Shown here: positions 56,017 through 64,000 of the stretch, one piece after another
Numbering within the stretch: the stretch's first letter is position 1
Layout: every line of letters starts with the position of its first letter
Source: Eustoma russellianum
Lineage: Eukaryota > Streptophyta > Magnoliopsida > Gentianales > Gentianaceae
NCBI GenBank assembly: GCA_036186865.1
Contig: AP025066.1
Span: forward strand, 13,257,360 to 13,321,359
Length of the DNA: 64,000 nt
Direction of reading: 5' to 3'
Notes under the pieces: model-generated
The model's input: only the letters and a program-made list of their open reading frames with translations
What the model was told of the DNA's origin: nothing
The model's database searches: none
Position numbers and translations under genes: made by a program

Positions 56017-59000
56017 TGTTGAGAAAAAAGGGTTTGAGTGATTTCAAAATGCATGATTTAAATAAACGTGTATTAAGGAAATGCTTGACATATTTCATGA
56101 CATGACATGTTGTTGCACATAACTTGCCTTATATATTTCATATGTAATGTTCTCGTACTAACGAGCCATGAAGCTTTAAAGCTTACATCAAATGGCAAAC
56201 ATTTGTTGTGTTTGAACTATCTTCAGGTGCCACCATTAATGAACTAAACTAGTTCATTAGGTGAAGTATTTAGTTAATTAAGCTAAGTAGTTCATTAAAG
56301 GAAGCAATATTTGGAAAAGGCACAAAGGTAACAAGTTGAAGAAAGGAAAGTTCTCCCTCTCCTCTCCACACATATATCACATGCCAATATATATATTTAT
56401 ATATATCTTTTCAGTTTTTTTGAAAAATGCACATACACATTTATTCCAACGTACTACCGACACGTTATATATTTTACGTACATTAACCTCACACCACTAT
56501 AATTAACTCATATTTATGAGTATATTCAGGTCTTATATCATATGATATAAGTCATGGTGATGACAAATTTAATACGACACATTAAAAGGTTATAAACCAA
56601 AAATTGTCGTATCAGGCGAATACCGAAACTTCGCCAAAGTGTCACGTACTTGCCATAAATAGATGGCCAGTCCCTACACTTCAAAAATGGCCACAAATTT
56701 CGTGGCTTTCATGATATTTACAGCCATAAAATCATTCCATGTTGGCACACACAAATCACCCCACATTAAGGCCAAATTATGGAAAATCCAATTTCAATTT
56801 TGTCACTTGGTTTAGGCGCCACTTTAAGATCAGCCTAAGTCCTGAATATTGAAGTTTAATTTATGTATGTTATGTGTAACATAATATATATAACATGTGT
56901 AAAAATTTGGAATTTAATTAGAGAAAAATCGGGTAATCAATAAACGTCGAAAATTCGGTTTTTTACGTACACGACACATGGAACGTTTTTGGCATATCAC
57001 ATAACATGTATCTAGACACTTTTTACATATTTCATACATCTTAAAATGTTCTAGAAAATTCAATTAAGGGCTTAATTAAATGTGCACTATTTTACAAAGT
57101 TTGCAAAAATAAAATTCAGCACATGCACAACTATGTCACACGCCTATAACAGCCTTGTTGGAGCATATGTGGAGCTTTGTTGGCATCTTTATTGGTTAAG
57201 AACAAAGCATGCAATGTTGGTGACTTAAAGAAAGGAGCTACAAAAGGTAACATTTCAAATCTTGTCACAATTGTGACACATGCTGAAAATTCAGCATGTG
57301 TGCTAAAGGCTGGCCGATTTTCATCTCTTTAATGAGCCATATTTTGTTGTCTTGAAACATGTGGATAATTGGGAGATAATATGGAAGTGTTTTGAATATT
57401 CTATGGAAACAAATAAGGTGATATTTTCAAATATCACACATGCTGAAAATTTCAGCATGTGTGGATGAATGTTGGCCGATTTTTTGGCCTCATTGGTGTC
57501 TAAGTTTTATTCAATAAATGGTAAGAATATTGTGTACTAAATGCTGATTGAATTATTCTTTGATTTCTTGGATTAAATCAATGTAAAATTGGCAATATTT
57601 TGAATAAAAGGTGAATGCTACACATGCTGAAATTTCAGCATGTGCAAGAGACTTTATGGCTGATTTTTTCAAGGCAATTTGGACAAAATTGTCTTGCTAA
57701 TTTTGTGTGATGATCTTGGGAATTATAGTAACTATTTTATGATTATTTTGGCACATGTTTTAAGTGTTATTCTCAGATTTATCTAGTCATCAAGTGATGA
57801 CAACATCCAACCAATCAATGAGTACCAAGTAAGCAAGAGCTTAATGATCATCCAATGAGGAGATGCTAAGTAAGCAAAGACATGTCACAATAATGCCATA
57901 TACTCTTCCAAGGACTTAGAAGATAATTTTCAAGAGGGGAAGAGCATCAAGGGGGCGGCCACATTGTTAAAAAGGAAGAGAGCAAAACAAAAACAAGAAC
58001 AAGGCTTACAAGTTTCAAAGATCAAAAACGTTTTCTACTTCTACTCTTTCTTTCTTTCTTCTCTCTAAAATCCTATTGTACTTATATTCATATACTTGAA
58101 TAGGCTTCTTATAGACCACCGCATATATTCTTTATCATTGTAAAAGATTGATCAAGGTGTGATCAATCTTGGACTTCCAAGGTGGTGGTGTTCGTGATCA
58201 TTGTATTCTTATACAAGGTTTGTAAAGGGTTGGAGCTGGTGTGTAACTCCATCAACCCTGTGGTAAGGTCTTATTTGGTGTTGTGTGTTTAGTTCTAACC
58301 AAGGAAGGTGTTCTCGAAGACTGGAGTTGGTTGTTTATAACCAAACCAGTATAAAATTCATGTTGTCATTTACTTTCAGCACTTACTTTCTGTTTCAGCA
58401 CTATTTATCATTTTTAATCACGTTCGTAAAAATAGTAAACGAATTTCACAAATTACGGAACTTTCCAGAATCATAGCCATATGTCTCAAGGCTCTTTTGG
58501 CATAGGTTTCAACCCTTTTGGACAAGTATAAGTCATCCAAACGTCCAAAGATCTGAGACTAGTGCAGTCTGATTTTCAGGCTTGCAAAGGTTGAGACTTT
58601 GATCGTATTTGACTAACTTCCAAAAGAATTTTTCAAAAACTGTTTCAACCCATTTAAATACAACTAATAAGAGGTTAGTCTTTAAATTTTCAGAGCATTT
58701 GGAGTTACGTACAAATAGGAATTAATTTTTCAAATCATACTACCGTTTCTGGCAGATTTGCACAATCTGACCACCAACGATTTTTCAAGGGGTTAGAGGT
58801 TGAATTTTAATCTGAAATTTTTAGAAGATACTCATAACATCTGAGGCTAAGTTATCTACAAATTTCAGATTTTTTGAAGACCTGCAACCTTGTTTCAAAA
58901 CGTTTTAAAACTGGTCCTGAAAACAGAAAATGTTTTCAGAAATTGAGTTCTTAGTCTAAAACTATTTTAAAAATCACATTTTCCGCACCAACTATTCAAC

Positions 59001-59033
59001 CCCCCCTTCTAGTAGTACCTTGCAGATCCTTCA
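56017..59033 (+). repeat. D 5' LTR (3017 bp)
   Basis: It starts TGTTGAGAAAAAAGGG and ends GCAGATCCTTCA, where A has CCTACA. It contains CATAAATAG (56654), three CACATG palindromes (57277-57300, 57437-57461, 57621-57644) and the hairpin near 58145. Confidence 0.95.
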
Positions 59034-59035
59034 AG

Positions 59036-59047
59036 TGGTATCAGAGT
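59036..59047 (+). other. Primer-binding site of D
   Basis: TGGTATCAGAGT, two bases after the LTR end, is the tRNA-Met site with its last base changed from C to T. Confidence 0.93.
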
Positions 59048-59089
59048 GCAGGAACACTCACATCATAAGGATCCAACAATCTAAGTGAG

Positions 59090-59953
59090 ATGGCAACCAC
59101 TAGCTATAACACCGTGCAAGAAGGAATGTCAACCATAAGGCCTCCTCTTTTCGATGCCATTACTATGCAGGAAAAGGTACAAAAAGGTCTTGCGAAGCCT
59201 TCCATCCGAGTGGGACCCTAAAGTAACGGCCATAGAAGAAAGCAAAGAAACTAAATCGATTAAGATGGAAGAACTAATTGGATCACTTAAGGTATATGAA
59301 AACAAACTCACTTTAAGACATTCTGAGTCTATTTCCAATAATGATAAGGCTATAGCATTTCAATCAAATGAATACGTCGTAGATGATAGTGACATAGATT
59401 CCGATGATGAAGATTTAATCACGATGGCTAAAAGATTAAGAAAAATCTTGAGAAAATTTTTTAAACATAAGTCTACTTCATCTAAGGATCATAAAAATAA
59501 AAATAAGGAAATAAAGTGTTATGAATGTGGACAACCTGGACACTTGTCATATGATTGTCCAAACAAGGACAAACAAACGAATAAATACCTTGACAAGGAT
59601 CGGACAAAAACTACACTCGTCTCAGAACCTATACAAAGGAGAAGAGCATTCAAAGCCTCCACTTCGAGTGACACATCCGACTCTGAGACTGATACGGAAG
59701 AACAAAAGGCACAAGTATGCTTTACATCTAAGGCATCAAATGAGGTATCTTCCGACTTTTGATTCCGATTCTGAATGCTCTTATGATGATTTATTTAGTC
59801 GATATTTAGAGTTGCATAACTTCTCAAATACTCTTGCAGAAGAAAAGAAGCGATTAATTGAAGACAAGAAATTGTTAGAATCTTCTAACAAAAATCTTGT
59901 GTCTCAATTAAACGATTCAAAAGAAGAGTCGTCCTGCATTATAAATGCGTTAA
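59090..59953 (+). pseudogene. gag: D gag with about 450-bp internal deletion
   Basis: The ATG near 59090 (MATTSYNTVQEGMS) leads to RPPLFD, then the sequence jumps to the equivalent of MQEKVQKVLRSLPS, removing most of the capsid part that A retains (equivalent to about 35744-36190). The next frame (from 59154) carries YENKLTLRHSESISNNDKAI, the knuckle CYECGQPGHLSYDC and a serine/aspartate-rich region. A frameshift near 59757 precedes LFSRYLELHNFSNTL and the coiled coil. It is cut at 59953 by E. Confidence 0.9.
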
Positions 59954-60764
59954 TGTAGCGCCCGGCATCCTGACCCAGCCGGATACGGTGCACCCGCTGT
60001 ACTTCACTAAGGAGATTACCAGGCATCGATCCATAATATGTCATAGTCCATGATAAAATGCATGGACTTTTGTGCTTACGCGTCAACAAGTAAGCGAAAC
60101 CGTGTCAGAATAAAAACCTCAAATTAAAAATGTTTACCAAATCATTCTTAGTTTTACATCCCAAATCAAAAGTACCGAAATTCTCAAAAGTAAATGTTTT
60201 CCACCACAATTACACAATAAGTCATCAGTCACAGTCGGCACGTCATGTCTCTTAATCCATTCTTCTTTCGCTGCGCTCACGGGTAGGGGACTCTAGGTTC
60301 ATCCTCAATCCATTCTACCTTGTTCGTTGCAACCTCTGGGAGGAAAAACAGGGGGGATAAGTGACAAAGTCACCAGCAAGTGTACCATAAACAATCATGC
60401 ATTAAATGGAAAGTACATACAAGAACCGAACTCCCAAAATTCGATTTAGAAACATACCTGACATCCATCCAATACCCGTTAGTGATCAAAACTTAATGCA
60501 TCAAGATCATAACTTAAGCAAGATCATTACTTAAAGAACATAACAATAAATGACTGCAACTTGCATAAGTTCGTAACATATCAAGGATCATCTCTTAATA
60601 GGATCATAACTTAGGAACTACCAAGTTATAACAACTTAGTCTAAGTATCATGTGCCACTACACGATCACTCAATAAATGTGACATGCATGCATATGTACG
60701 TGAGATGCATCATGATAAAAATGATGATATGTTCTTTCGTGCTTTTCTTTCAAAACATCATCGT

Positions 60765-60998
60765 CAAGAAAACAACAGAGTGTTCAGATCTATCTTCCCA
60801 GATCTGAGGCGGTCATGTCTCCCCTTCGAATCTATTATTCTCGGATTCGTAACGGTAACGTCATCACTTATCGGGTCTATTCAAGAAAACAATAGAGTGT
60901 TCAGATCTATCTTCCCAGATCTGAGACGGTCACGTCTCCCCTTCGAATCTATTATTCCCGAATTCGGAACGGTAACGTCATCACTTATCGGGTCTATT
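60765..60998. repeat. 117-bp direct duplication in E LTR
   Basis: Two near-identical units start CAAGAAAACAACAGAGTGTT (60765) and CAAGAAAACAATAGAGTGTT (60882). Each contains the dyad CAGATCTATC..CCCAGATCTG and the word GGTAACGTCATCACTTATCG. The open frame at 60684-61013 only reflects the duplication. Confidence 0.93.
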
Positions 60999-61859
60999 CT
61001 CTCCAGGCCCTAACGGTCCATATCAGGTCTATTCTCTCCGGGCCTAAACGGTCCATATCACCAGATCAATTTACCCTGGATCTGGGTGGGTCCTTACTGG
61101 CCAAGAAACATACGCACACACGGTACCGGTGGAAAGCGTTCTTTTAAAACACAATCTTTTCTTTAAAAACGCTTTTTATCTTTCTTTCGCATAAAATCAA
61201 TGCCATAAATCATGTAAATGACGATGATGCAATGTATGACATGCACTATATGACTCGTGAACACATACATCATAACATGCATGCACAGACTTGTCTTTTA
61301 AGCTGAGAAAACTGTCCAGCAATCACATTCTGTTCATACAGCCTCGTGCTAATCAATTCGTGCTCATTTTCATAAGCTCATGCCATACACATACATAATG
61401 AAGTCTTAGACTCATACCATAAAAATTTCGTAACAATCCAAAAAGTCTAACGACCTCAAAACATCATACTATCATCAATGGTACTGCTGAAATCAGCAGG
61501 GCAGTACCGCTTTACCTCGGTTTCATGGGTCATAAAACCTTATTCATTATAATCCATCACCTGGAAAACATAGCTAACTCACCAAGGAACGATATTCATA
61601 GGGCCAAACATCACATTCAAGCTTAAATGAGCAAGAGCAAAGCCTTACAACTTAAGACATTAAACTGTCCTGTTTTCCAGTTTTGTGCAACTAACTTCAA
61701 CTCAGTTGTTAGTCATCAAAATGGTAGTTTTATGCTGGTTTCTTTACATGAACATGTACATATAGGTCTTAGGTAATTACCATAAAAATTCCAAGGCATT
61801 CCAATATGTTGAAGGGGGTCAACTAATTACTTTCTCCCAGCTAGGTACATGTTGAATCT

Positions 61860-62620
61860 GGAATGACCAGTTTTACAACGAATTTTATTGTGACCAAACC
61901 ACAGCTTTTTTTACTAAAATTCCAACTCACAGATGTCATATACACGTCAAAATATCATCATACCAAAAATCAGCTCATTTGCACATTCCTAAAGTGCACT
62001 TTCGAGCCACACAACTTATCACTCAAAACTATCCTGTTCCAGCAACTCTGTTTGACCAGTTTTACCAAAAACTTGATTAAGGATAATCCACAAATTCTTT
62101 TACCAAAATTCCAACTCAAACATTTCATAAACACATAGGGCTATTAGCATACCAAAGATTAGCCTATTTGAATATTCCTAAGGTACATTTTCAGGGCGTA
62201 AAACATACCATATAAAACTGTTCAGCTCCAGTATATCTGTCTGAGCAGTTCCTACTACAAATTATACTCTGGTCAATCCACATATTCTTTTACCCAAATT
62301 CCTACTCACATATTTATTACACATATGAGGCTATCACCATACCAAAAATTAGTCAATTTGGACCTTCCTATGGTTCATTTCCAGCTCGTGAAACTTGTCA
62401 CATAAAACTGTCCTGCTCCAGTACCTCTGTTTTACCAACTCTTACTAAAAATTTCATTAAGGACAAACCACAACTCCTTTTATTGAAATTCCAACTCACA
62501 CATTTCATAAACATATAAGGTTAACATCATACCAAAATTAGCCAATTTGAACGCTCCTAAGGTTCGTTTTCAGGTTACACAATCAGCTACATAAATCTGT
62601 CCAGCTCCAGTAGTTCCAGC
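61860..62620. repeat. 190-bp tandem array in E LTR, four units
   Basis: The anchor CCAACTCACAGATGTCATA or a variant begins at 61922, 62111, 62301 and 62491, giving periods of 189-190 bp. Each unit also has CATCATACCAAAAATCAGC-like and CTGTCCTGCTCCAG-like words. Copies are clearly diverged. The unit size is close to nucleosome-sized satellites. Confidence 0.9.
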
Positions 62621-63527
62621 ACTTCTTCACTATTATGGTTCAAGCATTTCCAATCCACTTCATTCCTTAACATGACTTAATATCCATTAAATGCACACTT
62701 CAAAATAATGTTTCCAAGCCTCATAACATGCTTTAGACCATAAATAAACTGTTTATGAATCATATCAAAACAGTCACACACATTCATACAACAAATCATT
62801 TGTTCATACCATCACTTTTTTCTTATAACCACTAGTTTTCATGTCTTGTACTTAGCATCTTTAACTAAGATTCATAGACTAATAATGACTAGCCATTCAA
62901 GCATGCACTTCACAAATAAGGCAAGATTGGCTAGATTATACTTGTCTCTTTGAACCTTAGAGCTCTTCCTTAGCATGAGCCTTGGTTGAAATGGAGTGAA
63001 GTCTTCCTCCAACTTACATATCGCCGGTTTTGACAGAAGGAAGAAGAATGAACGTTAGTTACTATCTTAATAGAGAAACAACTACATTGAGGACAAAATT
63101 TCCTTACCACAATGAAACTTAGATGGGGCTTGAAATGGATTCAAACCACCAAGATGTTAGCTCCCCCTAGTAACTTGACAAATCTTCTCCTAGTGACCAT
63201 TTGAGTGTCACGTTTTTGGCAAGACAAGAGGGATACCAATGTGAGTTCCTTTCTTTGAAACATAGAATTCACTTGAACACTTAGCATGTACTTACCTAGA
63301 TAAATTCTTGGAGCTTACAGATGGTTCTTGGACCTCTTCAATTAGCCGTATACTACAATAGAGGAATAAGGAAGTCTCTTTGCTCCATTGTGACTTCTTG
63401 AGAGTTGAATATTCTAGACTTTCTCTGAAGAAAGTTTTCTCCCCTTGGTTTAAAGAGGTAGCCGTGGGTTATGTGAGAGGGGGAAGAGGTTTTCCTTAGC
63501 TTAGTTAGGCTACTTAGAATTAATCAA

Positions 63528-63690
63528 CCTTGGTTACTTTTACCCAACCAAGGTTGCTTTGTGTCAACCATAGTTACTTTAGTTCAACTATAGTTACTTT
63601 ATGTCAAATAAAGTTACTTTATGTCAACTATAGTTACTTTATGGCTAACCTAGGTTACTTTATCAAACTAGAGTTACTTCTTTAACCTTG
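63528..63690. repeat. 20-bp minisatellite (CAACTATAGTTACTTTATGT)
   Basis: Seven or so degenerate units repeat CAACTATAGTTACTTTATGT. The core AACTATAGTT is itself self-complementary. The array lies in the distal part of the E LTR, with a poly-G run near 63732. Confidence 0.85.
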
Positions 63691-64000
63691 TAGTTAATAT
63701 TAAGTAACCATGGTAAGCTTCTTAGTCAACCATGGGTGGGGGGGTTTCTTAGGCTTGGGTGACCCTTTACCATGCTTAATTTTTCTTATATGAAGAGTTA
63801 TGTGGATAATTGTCCCCTAATTAATTGATAATTTCCCCTTTTCTTGTTTTAAAATAAAATTAGGAAATTCTTAATTCCCCTTGGGCTAGGGCCGAAATTT
63901 TCCAAGAATTGGGGAAAGAATTGCCCACTACTTACAACTCCTTAATTTTTATTTGGGCTTATTTTAGGGAGGCCCTTAAGATTAAACTCTCCTATAATTT

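Larger units (their letters stand above)
56017..59953 (+). mobile_element. D: SIRE-type copia element, 5' part (LTR, primer site, partial gag), cut by E
   Basis: The LTR (56017-59033) matches A and B. It is followed by a tRNA-Met primer site and a gag with a large internal deletion. D sits in the gag of F. It ends abruptly at 59953 where the LTR of E begins. The rest of D, if present, lies beyond the window. The gag is more complete in frame than A at one site and worse at others, so A and D decayed independently. Confidence 0.92.
59954..64000 (-). mobile_element. E: gypsy LTR (minus orientation), at least 4.05 kb, runs off the window
   Basis: It starts TGTAGCGCCCGGCATCC, the complement of an LTR end in GGGCGCTACA like H and K. 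Sequence to the window end is non-coding, with three kinds of internal tandem repeats. Neither the other LTR border nor any pol is reached, so it may be a solo LTR or the 3' LTR of a full element. The preceding bases GTTAA are the expected target duplication but cannot be confirmed. Confidence 0.78.

Noticed and set aside
61863..62138. 91-codon frame on the plus strand
   Set aside because: It spans one and a half units of the 190-bp array, and its residues repeat accordingly.

Overview
This 64-kb window looks like a transposon graveyard from the nuclear genome of a large-genome flowering plant, probably a eudicot. Everything recognisable is a retroelement: plant LTR retrotransposons (Ty1/copia of Angela-like and SIRE-like types, Ty3/gypsy of Tekay-like chromovirus and Tat types) and a SINE tail. 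Primer sites match plant initiator tRNA-Met, and intron borders are plant-like. I found no intact host gene, no tRNA or rRNA gene and no CRISPR. Every retroelement gene here is broken by stops, frameshifts or deletions.

Layout, using my own letters. Positions 1-2229 are low-information DNA with a minisatellite (265-565), an orphan TATA-like site and a 5'-truncated SINE (1496-1580) in an 18-bp duplication. The sequence is then opened by nested insertions, each defined by LTR pairs and 5-bp target-site duplications (TSDs). K (2230-19496, +) is a Tekay-like gypsy whose 5' LTR was entered by L (3955-12435, +), an Angela/BARE-like copia. J (19855-26816, -) is a gag-only Tat element with a 62-bp tandem array and an intron-bearing gene on the opposite strand. 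H (27447-43451, +) is a 4.6-kb solo gypsy LTR that was entered by B (31578-42995, +), a solo SIRE-type LTR. B was in turn entered by A (32559-40923, +), a gag-only SIRE-type element with 3.06-kb LTRs. If K, J and H are removed, the remaining DNA ends in an LTR terminus with a primer-binding site (I, to 43829), so these elements appear to have landed in one older gypsy LTR.

To the right come G (43874-50524, -), a decayed copia, and F (50525-56016, -), a Tekay-like gypsy keeping gag, protease, RT and RNase H but no integrase. F is interrupted by D (56017-59953, +), a second SIRE-type element. D is cut by the LTR of E (59954 to the window end, -), which carries a 190-bp tandem array.

The most unusual observation is that the F polyprotein region is split by three short GT-AG introns (79, 73 and 71 bp) whose removal rejoins conserved protease, RT and RNase H motifs. 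K has an intron at exactly the same RNase H position but lacks the protease one. Other signals are the antisense intron-bearing gene of J, three CACATG palindromes conserved in each SIRE-type LTR, an array of TATAAA units in the K LTR, and a non-canonical priming region in G that is complementary to its own LTR.
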